NCBI GenBank assembly: GCA_016188965.1
Contig: JACPGT010000001.1
Span: 1-62,766 of the forward strand
Origin: Microcaldota archaeon
GTDB taxonomy: Archaea; Micrarchaeota; Micrarchaeia; Norongarragalinales; Norongarragalinaceae
DNA length: 62,766 nt
Direction: 5' to 3'
In this document: positions 33,573-41,711 of the stretch, in pieces
Numbering within the stretch: position 1 is the stretch's first letter
How the letters are laid out: every line of letters begins with the position of its first letter
Made by a program: the position numbers and the translations under genes
The notes under the pieces: generated by a model
What the model was told of the DNA's origin: nothing
What the model saw: the letters and a program-made list of their open reading frames with translations, nothing else
The model's database searches: none

Positions 33573-33696
33573 GCCGGGGTGGCAGAATCCGGTAACGCGC
33601 TAGACTCGAGGCCATTTCTCTTTGTTAGTTTGGGAGAAAACCAGCGAGCCATCTAGTGGTCTTCGGACCTTCCGAGTTCAAATCTCGGCCCCGGCG
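33573..33696 (+). tRNA. tRNA-Ser (CGA) with intron
   Basis: Acceptor GCCGGGG pairs with CCCCGGC, discriminator G. The anticodon stem CTAGA (33600-33604) pairs with TCTAG (33652-33656). The loop C-T-CGA-G gives anticodon CGA. A 40-base intron (33611-33650) follows position 37. A long variable arm GGTCTTCGGACC and T-arm GAGTTCAAATCTC confirm a serine tRNA. The intron position is the canonical archaeal bulge-helix-bulge site. A TATA-like TTTAAAATC starts 37 bases upstream. Confidence 0.9.
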
Positions 33697-33798
33697 TATT
33701 CATCTTTCAATCCGCAAAAACAAGACTCGGGGGATCGGGGTAACGTAGGACTAAGGGGCGCTCCCCTTGGTCCCGGTTGCAAATCTCGGCCCCGGCGT
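33697..33798 (+). repeat. insert plus duplicated tRNA-Ser 3' end
   Basis: The 19 bases CAAATCTCGGCCCCGGCGT at 33780-33798 repeat 33679-33697 exactly; just upstream the copies differ (CCCGGTTG against CCGAGTT). Between them is about 82 bases with an AAGGGG-CGC-TCCCCTT hairpin and a GGTAACGTAGGAC string reminiscent of the insert 5' of tRNA-Thr. A T-rich run (TTTTTTCTTTT) after the second copy could be the tRNA terminator. Confidence 0.72.
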
Positions 33799-33850
33799 TT
33801 TTTCTTTTCATTCGCCTAAAGCGCAAGCGTTTTGCTGGTCCAACCGCACA

Positions 33851-33973
33851 ATGAAAGATATGCCGGCCGCATCGAAGAAACGCAAGACCTGCAGCCGCGG
33901 GCATGCATACGAAGGCCGCGGGCCGTGCCCGGTTTACTGGCCGAAACGCAACCGTTGGGAAAAACCGCGATAG
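33851..33973 (+). CDS. tiny zinc-ribbon-like protein, 40 aa
   Basis: Starts MKDMPAASKKRKTCSRGHAY and continues EGRGPCPVYWPKRNRWEKPR. The C-x3-H ... C-P-V-Y-W-P pattern resembles small archaeal C-x-x-G-H / C-P-x-C-W-P zinc ribbons, with the last Cys replaced by Tyr, so metal binding may be weakened. Basic residues suggest nucleic-acid binding. The short length makes this a tentative call. Confidence 0.42.
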   Translation: MKDMPAASKKRKTCSRGHAYEGRGPCPVYWPKRNRWEKPR

Positions 33974-34012
33974 GCGGAATGCCAAGCGAGGTTCGGTCCG
34001 GACGGACGTCAC

Positions 34013-34525
34013 TCAATAAACACTCATTTTTTTGACGCAGGAAAGCGCGCTGAGTTCTCCTAACACCTTAGCCAGTGGTTTCTTCTGCAACACGATAAAC
34101 AGCTTGGGCCGCTCGAACAGCTCAGGATCCTGCGACAGGATTTGTCGGATGGGTACGCGGTTTCGTGCAAGGCACGCCGTGATTTGCGCTACGATTCCGA
34201 ATTTAGACGCGACGGACGCCGGCGGCTCCAATTCCAGCACGGTCAGGCCAAGCGCCGAAGCGTTCTGCACGAAAAGGGGGCCGGCCGGCTGGAGACTCTC
34301 GAACACGGGCCGCAAGAAGTCGTCGGATTGGATGCGTGCCACGGTGGCGGATACGACGCGGCGGTCCACGCCGCAGGCCTGGGCAAGGGAGACGTCCTTG
34401 ACTTGCACACCGGCGGAATTCACGGCACTGTTGCGGACGGAAAGGCCCAACTCCAACATCTTTTCGGCCACGGCTTTCTGCGCCGGAAAATCGGCGAACG
34501 CAAGGCGGACGCGCTCCAGGATCAT
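34013..34525 (-). CDS. trpY: TrpY-like regulator of amino acid metabolism with ACT-like domain
   Basis: A 170-residue protein from the ATG at 34525; an upstream TTG is less likely. Residues about 15-90 are helical with a possible HTH (VSLAQACGVDRRVVSATVAR). The C-terminal 80 residues look like an ACT domain (GIVAQITACLARNRVPIRQI). This matches COG2150-type regulators and TrpY of Methanothermobacter, which is divergent from its trp operon and binds TGTACA boxes. Both features occur here: divergence from trpE, and TGTACA at 34538. Tryptophan-responsive repression of the operon and itself is likely. Confidence 0.78.
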   Translation of the reverse strand: MILERVRLAFADFPAQKAVAEKMLELGLSVRNSAVNSAGVQVKDVSLAQACGVDRRVVSATVARIQSDDFLRPVFESLQPAGPLFVQNASALGLTVLELEPPASVASKFGIVAQITACLARNRVPIRQILSQDPELFERPKLFIVLQKKPLAKVLGELSALSCVKKMSVY

Positions 34526-34560
34526 GATGAACAATTATGTACAACAAAGATATAAATATT
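34526..34560. promoter_or_regulatory. divergent trpY-trpE control region with TRP-box-like sites
   Basis: TGAACA (34528-34533) and TGTACA (34538-34543) lie four bases apart and together form an imperfect palindrome. The GATATAAATATT block (34549-34560) reads as a TATA box in both directions, about 29 bases from the trpY ATG and about 27 from the trpE ATG at 34581, so both mRNAs are probably leaderless. TGTACA is the known TrpY recognition core. A regulator bound here would affect both promoters. Confidence 0.72.
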
Positions 34561-34580
34561 ACGTTGGGCACGCTCAAGGC

Positions 34581-36008
34581 ATGAAACCGCCAAACGCAGG
34601 CACCTCCGCAAGCCACGCCGCAATTTCGGATAGCGGGTTCCTGGGCGCGCGTTCCGGCTTTTCCTCGCAACCGTTGGATCTTTTGGACCCGTTAAAGGCC
34701 TTCGAGCGGCTCTACACGGAGTGCGAGCATTGCTTCCTGTTGGAGTCGTTCGAACAGGACGGCACGCTGGGGCGCTATTCTTATCTGGGCTTCAACCCGG
34801 AGACGAGAGTCCTCATCAAGGACGGCATCATCCGCGTCGGGACGGAGGAACGCGAAGAAGACCCATTCTCGTTTCTCAAGTCATACACCAAGACGTCGGA
34901 CCGCAAGGGTTTCCGCGGCGGCCTCGTCGGATACCTGGCCCACGACGCAATCCAATACGTCGAGGACTTCAAACCCAAGCGCGGCACGTTTGCCGACATG
35001 GAGTTCGGACTCTACCTGGACGGAGTCGTCTTCGACCACCTACAGCACTCGGCACGCTACGTGACGGCCGGAAAAGACCGGATGGACGAATTGAAAAGCC
35101 TCCTGGTACAAACGGAGGCACCGGATGACGGGAACGACGAGATGGACGCCAAGCTCTTCGAACCGTTCGTCAAGCAGGATGCCTTTTCCGATTCCGTGCT
35201 CAAGGCGCAGGAGCGCATTGCCGCCGGCGACGCGTTCCAAGTCGTTCTGTCCCGCAAGTTTCCCGTCCGCATCAAAGGCAGCAAAATGCCGTTCTACCGC
35301 CAGCTTCGGCAGACCAACCCGTCCCCGTACCAGTATTTCCTGAAGATGGGCAAGCGGGAAATCATCGGCTCAAGCCCCGAGATGCTGGTGCGCGTGGAAA
35401 ACCAGACAGCAACCACGTTTCCCATCGCCGGGACGCGCCCCCGCGGCCGCAACCCGGCCCAAGATGCACAGCTAGAAGCAGAGTTGCGGGCCGATGCCAA
35501 GGAAAATGCGGAACACGCCATGCTGGTGGATCTAGCGCGCAACGACATCGGCCGCGTCTGTAAGCCCGGCACGGTCAAAGTCTCGGCGTATGGCCAGGTC
35601 AAGAAGTTTAGCCACGTGCAACACCTGGTTTCCGAAGTCTCCGGACAGCTGTTCGGCACCAGCACCGACGCGCTCAAATCCGTCTTCCCCGCCGGCACAT
35701 TATCCGGCGCGCCCAAACTATCGGCGCTCAAGATCATCGACCAACTCGAACCGCAACCCCGCGGCCCGTACGGCGGCGCCGTTGGCTTTCTGTCGCTGGA
35801 CGGATCGTGCGATTTTGCCATCAGCATCCGAACGCTCTTCTGCGACGGCGACACGGCGTTCGTTCAGGCCGGCGCCGGCATCGTGAAGGACTCCGACCCG
35901 AAGGCCGAATTCAAGGAAACAGAATACAAAGCACAAGCCCTCCTTGATTGCTTGAAACCGCAAATGGAAGAAAAGGGAAAAACAAAAAACCGCATTGGCA
36001 CGATGTGA
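34581..36008 (+). CDS. trpE: anthranilate synthase component I
   Basis: A 475-residue chorismate-binding enzyme. It makes anthranilate from chorismate with ammonia from TrpG. The N-terminal Trp-binding motif LLES (FLLESFEQDGTLGRYSYLG) and the C-terminal catalytic FPIAGTRPRGRNP and DLARNDIGRVCKPGTVKV blocks are present, so feedback inhibition is probably retained. It heads the trp operon with its own TATA box. The stop is five bases before the false trpG start at 36014. Confidence 0.96.
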   Translation: MKPPNAGTSASHAAISDSGFLGARSGFSSQPLDLLDPLKAFERLYTECEHCFLLESFEQDGTLGRYSYLGFNPETRVLIKDGIIRVGTEEREEDPFSFLKSYTKTSDRKGFRGGLVGYLAHDAIQYVEDFKPKRGTFADMEFGLYLDGVVFDHLQHSARYVTAGKDRMDELKSLLVQTEAPDDGNDEMDAKLFEPFVKQDAFSDSVLKAQERIAAGDAFQVVLSRKFPVRIKGSKMPFYRQLRQTNPSPYQYFLKMGKREIIGSSPEMLVRVENQTATTFPIAGTRPRGRNPAQDAQLEAELRADAKENAEHAMLVDLARNDIGRVCKPGTVKVSAYGQVKKFSHVQHLVSEVSGQLFGTSTDALKSVFPAGTLSGAPKLSALKIIDQLEPQPRGPYGGAVGFLSLDGSCDFAISIRTLFCDGDTAFVQAGAGIVKDSDPKAEFKETEYKAQALLDCLKPQMEEKGKTKNRIGTM

Positions 36009-36013
36009 AACTC

Positions 36014-36181
36014 ATGGCTCCGCGGATTTTGGTATTGGACAACTTCGACTCCTTGGTCGCCCCGGGGGAACCCAGGTTCGCACAAGCCGCTTGGCGCCTT
36101 GTGGAACCCGCAAGTCCTTCGGACCTGCTACGGTTCCCCCTGGCGCGCCCTGCGCCTCACCCCTTCCTGACGTGATTTGAC
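36014..36181 (+). repeat. duplicated trpG start plus hairpin element B
   Basis: Bases 36014-36052 encode MAPRILVLDNFDS, a near copy of the trpG start (36182-36220, MSPRILVLDNFDS). The 39-base copies have nine mismatches: five codons differ, four of them synonymously, and the last 20 bases before the final codon position are identical. Element B (about 36056-36165) is over 90 percent identical to element A at 9204. The false start opens a 54-codon frame through the element ending at 36175, seven bases before the real ATG. Without the insert trpE and trpG would be five bases apart. Confidence 0.82.
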
Positions 36182-36754
36182 ATGAGCCCAAGAATTCTCG
36201 TATTGGACAACTTCGACTCGTTCACCTACAACTTAGTCCAGCTGTTTCAAGTGGCCGGCGCGGAGTGCCTCGTCTTCCGCAACACCGCATCATACGAACA
36301 GGTACTGCGGACCAAACCGGATGCCATCATCATCTCGCCCGGACCCGGAACCGTGGAAAAACCCAAGGACTTCGGCGTATGCGCCCGCGTCATCCGCGAA
36401 CTGGACGTGCCCCTGCTGGGCGTCTGCCTGGGCCACCAAGGCATCGCCTACGCGTACGGCGCCAAAATCGTACGAACCACGCCGGTGCACGGAAAGACAA
36501 GCCAAGTCCTGCACGACGGCAAAGGCATTTTCCAAGGCGTCAAAAATCCGCTCCTCGCGGCGCGCTACCACTCCCTCGTCGTCGATCCGGCCACCGTGCC
36601 GGACGTCCTGGAAGTGACGGCCCGCACGCCGGACGGCCAAATCATGGCATTGCAACAAAAACAAAAGCCGCAGTACGGAGTCCAATTCCACCCCGAATCG
36701 TTCATCACCGAAGACGGCCGCAAAATGGCCGATAACTTCCTCAAGCTGGTCTAA
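36182..36754 (+). CDS. trpG: anthranilate synthase component II (glutamine amidotransferase)
   Basis: A 190-residue class I amidotransferase supplying ammonia to TrpE. The catalytic triad is complete: Cys in LLGVCLGHQGIAYA, and His and Glu in QFHPESFITEDG. The start at 36182 matches the family N-terminus (RILVLDNFDSFTYNL); the copy at 36014 is a decoy. The next gene begins immediately after the stop. Confidence 0.96.
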   Translation: MSPRILVLDNFDSFTYNLVQLFQVAGAECLVFRNTASYEQVLRTKPDAIIISPGPGTVEKPKDFGVCARVIRELDVPLLGVCLGHQGIAYAYGAKIVRTTPVHGKTSQVLHDGKGIFQGVKNPLLAARYHSLVVDPATVPDVLEVTARTPDGQIMALQQKQKPQYGVQFHPESFITEDGRKMADNFLKLV

Positions 36755-37750
36755 ATGGACGCCCTTCTTTCAAGGATTGACAACCAGCATGACCTGGACG
36801 AAGACCAGGCACGCACCCTAGCGGACGGCTTCTTTGACGGCGGTCTGGACGAAAGCGCCATGAAGGCCACGCTGCTGGCCTTGAATGCCAAAGGAATCAC
36901 CGTGGGAGAATTGGTCGGGTTTGCAAGAAGCATGAAGACACATTCCATCGCCATCCGCCCCGACATCGAAGCCATCGACACGTGCGGCACCGGCGGGGAC
37001 GGCATGCGCACGTTCAACATCTCCACCGCGGCCGCCATTTTAGTCTCCGCCTGCAACGTGGCCGTGGCCAAGCACGGCAACCGCGGACAGTCAAGCTCAA
37101 CCGGGTCTGCGGATGCGCTGGAAGCACTGGGCATCCCAATCGACTTGCCACCGGAAAAGACGCGCGAACTCATCAACTCGACGGGCTTCGGCTTTCTTTT
37201 TGCGCCGCAATACCACCCGGCCATGAAGCGCGTCGCGCCCGTACGCAAAGCCCTGGGCACCAAGACCATATTCAACATGCTGGGCCCGTTGACGAACCCG
37301 GCCAACCCGTCCGCCCAGGTCATCGGCGCCTACAGCCCCGAGGCACAGGAAAAGATGGCGCAGGCCTCCGCCCGCTTGGGCATCCGCCGGGCGCTCGTAT
37401 TGCACGCCGAAGGCCACGATGAAGCCGGACTGGCCTGCACGCGCGTGCTGGACATCCAAGGCAGCCAAATCAACGAGTCATACCTGGAGCCAACGGAATA
37501 TGACATGCAGGTAAATGCCACGGAGTTTTTTGTCGCCAATGCCGTCCAAAGCGCTGAAAAAATCCGCTTGGCCTTGAGCGACGCCGCGACGATGGAAAGC
37601 CGCATCGTCTGCCTGAATGCCGGATTGGCGCTTCAGGCGGCCGGAAAGGCGGCGGATGCGCAAAGCGGTTTTCAAATGGCACAGCAAGCCGTGCAAAGCG
37701 GCCGGGCCGCCGCCAAACTGGCCCAAATAACGGAGGCCGCGAAGGCATGA
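36755..37750 (+). CDS. trpD: anthranilate phosphoribosyltransferase
   Basis: A 331-residue enzyme transferring the phosphoribosyl group of PRPP to anthranilate. The family motif DTCGTGGDGMRTFNIST is intact, followed by KHGNRGQSSSTGSADALEAL and NMLGPLTNPA. It begins directly after the trpG stop and overlaps trpC (ATGA). Confidence 0.96.
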   Translation: MDALLSRIDNQHDLDEDQARTLADGFFDGGLDESAMKATLLALNAKGITVGELVGFARSMKTHSIAIRPDIEAIDTCGTGGDGMRTFNISTAAAILVSACNVAVAKHGNRGQSSSTGSADALEALGIPIDLPPEKTRELINSTGFGFLFAPQYHPAMKRVAPVRKALGTKTIFNMLGPLTNPANPSAQVIGAYSPEAQEKMAQASARLGIRRALVLHAEGHDEAGLACTRVLDIQGSQINESYLEPTEYDMQVNATEFFVANAVQSAEKIRLALSDAATMESRIVCLNAGLALQAAGKAADAQSGFQMAQQAVQSGRAAAKLAQITEAAKA

Positions 37751-38529
37751 GCTTCCTGGACGAAGTCGTCAGCGGTGTGCGGCAGAACATGAAGGCGGGG
37801 CATTACGACGTGCCGGAAGGCCGCGCCAACCTCGGCATACAACCAAGGGGCTCAAACTGGTTCCAAAAGGCATTCCAAGACGGTTTTGGCATCATCGCCG
37901 AAATCAAGCCGAACTCGCCCAGCGCCGGCAAATTGTATTCCGGGGACATCGGAAGTCTGGCAATGGCATATGCCCGCGGCGGCGCCACGGCGTTGAGCGT
38001 GTTATGCGAAGGCACGCGTTTTGGCGGCTCACCGCAGAACCTGGATGGGGCCAAAGCAGCCGGGATTCCGTTGTTGGCCAAGGACTTCGTGGTCTCAACA
38101 AAGCAAGTGGAATCGTATGCGGCGCATGGCGCGGATGCCGTGCTAATGATTCAAGAGCTATTCGACCGAAAGAAGACTGACGCGCCGCGCGAAGAGATGA
38201 TCCAGGCGGCGCATGAGATGGGGCTTTGCGTGCTTTTGGAAGCGCATGCCACGGAGGCCGTCTTGAAGGCGCTGGAATCGGATGCGGATTTCGTCGGCAC
38301 CAACAACCGTTCCCTTGACGACCTGTCGATGAACCCGTTGCATTACCTGAACGTGATTTCCGAAATCGGGCCTGAAAAAGCCAGCCAGAAGCCGATGGTC
38401 GCGGAAAGCGGATTTTCCACAAAATCCGACGTGGAACTAGCCAAGGCAAATGGGTTTGCCGGCGTGCTGGTGGGAACATCGTTGCTGAAATCAAAGGACG
38501 CGGAAGCCGCAGTGAGGGCGTTGCAATGA
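37747..38529 (+). CDS. trpC: indole-3-glycerol-phosphate synthase
   Basis: A 260-residue TIM barrel that closes the indole ring. Catalytic blocks [41 protein letters not shown] and [10 protein letters not shown] are visible. The length is that of a stand-alone enzyme; there is no fused TrpF domain. It overlaps both neighbours by four bases. Confidence 0.95.
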   Translation: MSFLDEVVSGVRQNMKAGHYDVPEGRANLGIQPRGSNWFQKAFQDGFGIIAEIKPNSPSAGKLYSGDIGSLAMAYARGGATALSVLCEGTRFGGSPQNLDGAKAAGIPLLAKDFVVSTKQVESYAAHGADAVLMIQELFDRKKTDAPREEMIQAAHEMGLCVLLEAHATEAVLKALESDADFVGTNNRSLDDLSMNPLHYLNVISEIGPEKASQKPMVAESGFSTKSDVELAKANGFAGVLVGTSLLKSKDAEAAVRALQ

Positions 38530-39851
38530 ACCCGAAAGAAGAACCCGCGGAAAGGAAAAACGGATACTTCGGCCCGTACGGCGGCCGCTTCGTTCCCGAA
38601 ACGCTGGTCGAGCCGCTGCGCCAGGTCGAGGAGGCGTATGAGCGGGCGAAGAAGAACCCGCAATTCCAGGCGCGCTTTCAGCAATTGCTGCGCGAATACG
38701 CCGGACGGCCCAGCGAATTGTATTTCGCTGAAAACCTATCCTTGCGGACGGGCCGGCGCATTTACCTAAAACGCGAAGACTTGCTGCACACCGGATCGCA
38801 CAAGATCAACAACGCGTTGGGCCAAGGCCTTCTGGCCAAAGCCATGGGCAAAAAGCGCGTCATCGCGGAGACGGGAGCCGGCCAGCACGGCGTTGCATCG
38901 GCCACGGCCTGCGCCTTGCTGAAGATGCCGTGCGTCGTGTACATGGGATCGGAAGACGTCGAGAGGCAGAAATTGAACGTCTTTCGAATGAAACTGTTGG
39001 GCGCAGAAGTGGTGCCAGTTGAATCCGGTTCCAAGACGCTCAAAGACGCCATCAACGAGGCATTGCGGGATTTCTGCGCGCATCCGGACAGCTACTACCT
39101 CATCGGCTCGGTCGTAGGGCCTTCGCCGTACCCGGAAATGGTGCGCGACTTCCAACGCGTCATCGGCGATGAGACCAAGGAGCAAATATTGCAGAAGGAA
39201 GGCCGACTGCCGGATGCAATCGTGGCCTGCGTCGGCGGCGGCAGCAACGCCATGGGATTGTTCTATCCGTTCGAGGACGATGCCGGCGTGAAGAAAATCG
39301 GCGTGGAGGCCGCGGGCGCCGCATCTATCGTCAACGGCAAAGTCGGCGTCCTGCATGGCGCCAAAACAAAAATTCTACAAACCAGGGACGGCCAAATCGA
39401 GGGCACGCATTCCATCTCGGCGGGATTGGATTACGCCGGCATCGGGCCGGAACATGCGTATTTTGCCGATGAAGGCATCGTGCAGTACGTTCCGGCGGAC
39501 GATGCCGACGCGCTCGAGGGCGTCCGACTTTTGAGCGAGTCGGAAGGCATCATTCCGGCGTTGGAGTCGGCGCACGCCGTAGCGTTCGGCATCCGGTACG
39601 CGAAAACGCTTCCGGAAGGCGCGATCGTCGTCATCAATTTGAGCGGGCGGGGAGACAAGGACGTGCCGACACTCATGCAACACTGGAAGGGGGCGAGGAC
39701 GACGGATGTCCAGGGGGAAACCGCGTTGCCCCCGGGGATCCGGGCGGACAAGGACGTTCCCACATTAATGGAAAAACTTGGCTTGGAAAAAACGGAAGTC
39801 AAAGAAAAAACGAAATCTTTTGATGTGAAGGAAAAAGTTGAAACCGCTTGA
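38526..39851 (+). CDS. trpB: tryptophan synthase beta chain with a C-terminal insertion
   Basis: A 441-residue TrpB1-type subunit joining indole and serine. The PLP lysine lies in [13 protein letters not shown], the phosphate-binding loop is [10 protein letters not shown], and the end motif is [10 protein letters not shown]. The family normally ends soon after GRGDKD. Here DKDVPTLM occurs twice (residues 377-384 and 408-415), separated by 23 residues encoded by a repeat-like insert, and a Lys/Glu-rich tail follows. The frame is kept, so the enzyme is probably active, but the surface near the C-terminus is altered. Confidence 0.95.
   Translation: MNPKEEPAERKNGYFGPYGGRFVPETLVEPLRQVEEAYERAKKNPQFQARFQQLLREYAGRPSELYFAENLSLRTGRRIYLKREDLLHTGSHKINNALGQGLLAKAMGKKRVIAETGAGQHGVASATACALLKMPCVVYMGSEDVERQKLNVFRMKLLGAEVVPVESGSKTLKDAINEALRDFCAHPDSYYLIGSVVGPSPYPEMVRDFQRVIGDETKEQILQKEGRLPDAIVACVGGGSNAMGLFYPFEDDAGVKKIGVEAAGAASIVNGKVGVLHGAKTKILQTRDGQIEGTHSISAGLDYAGIGPEHAYFADEGIVQYVPADDADALEGVRLLSESEGIIPALESAHAVAFGIRYAKTLPEGAIVVINLSGRGDKDVPTLMQHWKGARTTDVQGETALPPGIRADKDVPTLMEKLGLEKTEVKEKTKSFDVKEKVETA
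39654..39770 (+). repeat. in-frame insert in trpB flanked by 24-base duplications
   Basis: GACAAGGACGTGCCGACACT.. (39654-39677) and GACAAGGACGTTCCCACATT.. (39747-39770) match at 20 of 24 bases; all four differences are synonymous, so both encode DKDVPTLM. The 69-base insert between them (39678-39746) is a multiple of three and contains GGGGGAAACCGCGTT, which is also on the reverse strand of the insert at 5274-5356. A GGGGG..CCCCC pairing gives a short hairpin. Confidence 0.8.
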
Positions 39852-39868
39852 AGTGAAGTGAGAAAAAA

Positions 39869-40648
39869 ATGAAGTTCTCTGCCATGTTTGAAAAGACGCC
39901 GTTTGCCTTCCTGCCCTACGTATGCCTGGGCTATCCTACGTTGGACGCAAGCATCGACATCGTGCGGGCGCTGGAGCCGTTTGCGGACGGTTTCGAATTG
40001 GGCATTCCGTTCAGCGATCCGGTGGCCGACGGGCCCGTGCTGCAGAAGGCTTCCGAAAAAGCGCTGCAGAACGGCTTTCAAGTCAAGCAGGCGTTTGACG
40101 CCATCCGCTCCATCCGCCAATTCACGCAAAAGCCGCTGGCCGTCATGACGTACGCCAACCCCGTGTGGGCCATGGGAATTGTTCGATTCGCAAACGAAGC
40201 GGCGGACGCCGGTGCGGATGCGCTCATCGTGCCGGACGTGCCGCTGGAGGAAAGCGACGTCTTACGCGAGGCATGCCACGGACGGCTGGAAGTGCCGCTG
40301 TTCGCCGCGCCGACCACCACGCCGCAACGGTTGGAACGCATCGTCGGGGCCGCCCAAGGTTTTGTCTACGTCGTGTCGGTTGCAGGAGTGACGGGCGCGC
40401 GCCGCGACGTGCCCCAGGAGGCGTTGGAGCTCGCGGGAAGCATCCGGGCAAAACCGGCCGTCATCGGCTTTGGCGTCAGCGCGCCGGAACATGCAAAGGC
40501 GGCCCGACAAGCCGGAGCACGGGGGGTCATCATCGGAAGCAAAATCGTCCAGGCGTACGAGGAAAGCGGTTTGGACGGCGTTTCTGCCTTGGCCGAATCA
40601 CTAACTTTAATAAGCGGCATCGGGACAAGTCTGAAAAGCAAGGGTTAG
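39869..40648 (+). CDS. trpA: tryptophan synthase alpha chain
   Basis: A 259-residue TIM barrel cleaving indole-3-glycerol phosphate. The catalytic Glu lies in FELGIPFSDPVADGPVLQ and the Asp in DALIVPDVPLEES; phosphate-binding YVVSVAGVTGARRDV and GFGVSAPEHAKAA are present. It begins 17 bases after trpB and ends the operon. Confidence 0.95.
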   Translation: MKFSAMFEKTPFAFLPYVCLGYPTLDASIDIVRALEPFADGFELGIPFSDPVADGPVLQKASEKALQNGFQVKQAFDAIRSIRQFTQKPLAVMTYANPVWAMGIVRFANEAADAGADALIVPDVPLEESDVLREACHGRLEVPLFAAPTTTPQRLERIVGAAQGFVYVVSVAGVTGARRDVPQEALELAGSIRAKPAVIGFGVSAPEHAKAARQAGARGVIIGSKIVQAYEESGLDGVSALAESLTLISGIGTSLKSKG

Positions 40649-40913
40649 TTTCCATGAACCAAGCTAGATTGAATCGCACGTATCGGGCGTTTTGGTTTAG
40701 CTTTGGCTATTTTGGCTAAAGCCGCAGAGCCCGAAAAAAACCGGCTTTGCGATGGCGGCAAAACCGGTTTGACAAGCTGTTTTTGCCGCGCTGGAAAACC
40801 TTGCAACATTGAGAAACGTCCCCTTGTGGACTTTTTTCGGCATTCTTTCTTAGGTTGCAGCCGGCAGGCGACGCAACGGGTTTTCCTATCCAGTCCACGG
40901 AGGGAAACGCGAC
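40649..40913 (+). other. intergenic region with hairpins between trp and aro operons
   Basis: This 265-base gap holds no gene I can support. A stem AAACCGG/CCGGTTT with an inner TTTGC/GCAAA (40738-40770) could terminate trp transcripts. Downstream is a short GTCC...GGAC stem followed by six T (about 40827-40846), then a possible leader for the first DAHP synthase. A ribosome site GGAGG lies at 40900-40904 region before the ATG. No TRP-box core (TGTACA) is present. Confidence 0.5.
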
Positions 40914-41711
40914 ATGAATTTACAATTAGTCGGAAAAAAAGGAAGAACTCAAATCCGAATCGGCAACGTGACGGCGGGCCGCGACATGGCCTTGATTGCC
41001 GGGCCGTGCAGCGTGGAGAGCCGCGAACAAATCGTCGGCATTGCGCACGCGGTGAAAGCCGCGGGCGCCAACGTGTTGCGGGGCGGCGCGTTCAAGCCGC
41101 GCAGCTCGCCGTACAGCTTCCAAGGCTTGGGCCGATTGGGTTTGGAACTTTTGGATGAAGCGCGTGCGGAAACGGGCCTGCCGTACTGCACGGAAGTGCT
41201 GGACACGCGCGACGTCGAACTGGTATCGACCCACGCCGACGTGTTGCAGATCGGTTCGCGCAACATGCAGAACTTTTCCTTATTGAAGGAAGTCGGCAAG
41301 GTCCAGACGCCGGTGTTGCTCAAGCGCGGCATGAACGCCACGCTGGACGAATTACTGCAGGCCGCGGAGTACGTGTTGGCCGGAGGCAATCCCAACGTCA
41401 TGTTGTGCGAGAGAGGCATCCGGACGTTCGAGACGTACACGCGCAATACGCTGGATCTGAACGCCGTTCCGGCACTCAAGGAACTGACGCACTTGCCGGT
41501 CATCGTCGATCCGAGCCACGGCACCGGACGCAAAAGCCTCATTGCGGCCATGAGCCGGGCGGCCATCGCGGCAGGCGCGGACGGCCTCATTGTGGAAGTG
41601 CACACGGAGCCGGAAAAGGCGTTGTCGGACAAGGAGCAGCAGCTGACTCCCGTCGAGTTCAAAAGCCTGGCCGAACAGATAAAAAGAGTGCACATGGTGA
41701 TTCCCGCATGA
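40914..41711 (+). CDS. aroF: DAHP synthase, class I-beta type, without regulatory domain
   Basis: A 265-residue enzyme condensing PEP and erythrose-4-phosphate. Motifs [61 protein letters not shown] and [10 protein letters not shown] are characteristic. It has only a minimal N-terminus, so a built-in ferredoxin-like feedback domain is absent. It overlaps the second DAHP synthase (ATGA), making a tandem pair. Confidence 0.93.
   Translation: MNLQLVGKKGRTQIRIGNVTAGRDMALIAGPCSVESREQIVGIAHAVKAAGANVLRGGAFKPRSSPYSFQGLGRLGLELLDEARAETGLPYCTEVLDTRDVELVSTHADVLQIGSRNMQNFSLLKEVGKVQTPVLLKRGMNATLDELLQAAEYVLAGGNPNVMLCERGIRTFETYTRNTLDLNAVPALKELTHLPVIVDPSHGTGRKSLIAAMSRAAIAAGADGLIVEVHTEPEKALSDKEQQLTPVEFKSLAEQIKRVHMVIPA

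Noticed and set aside
34032-34580. N-terminal extension of trpE
   Set aside because: It runs through the divergent trpY gene and the promoter; the leaderless start at 34581 fits the TATA box.
36014-36175. Frame through element B as a real protein gene
   Set aside because: It is a decoy trpG start fused to element sequence; the same peptide at 9204 has no start of its own, so only a leader role is conceivable.
5253-39770. Strain-mixture assembly artefact as the sole cause of the duplications
   Set aside because: Not excluded, but related inserts recur at independent loci, and the trpB copy keeps the frame, which is hard to explain by misassembly alone.
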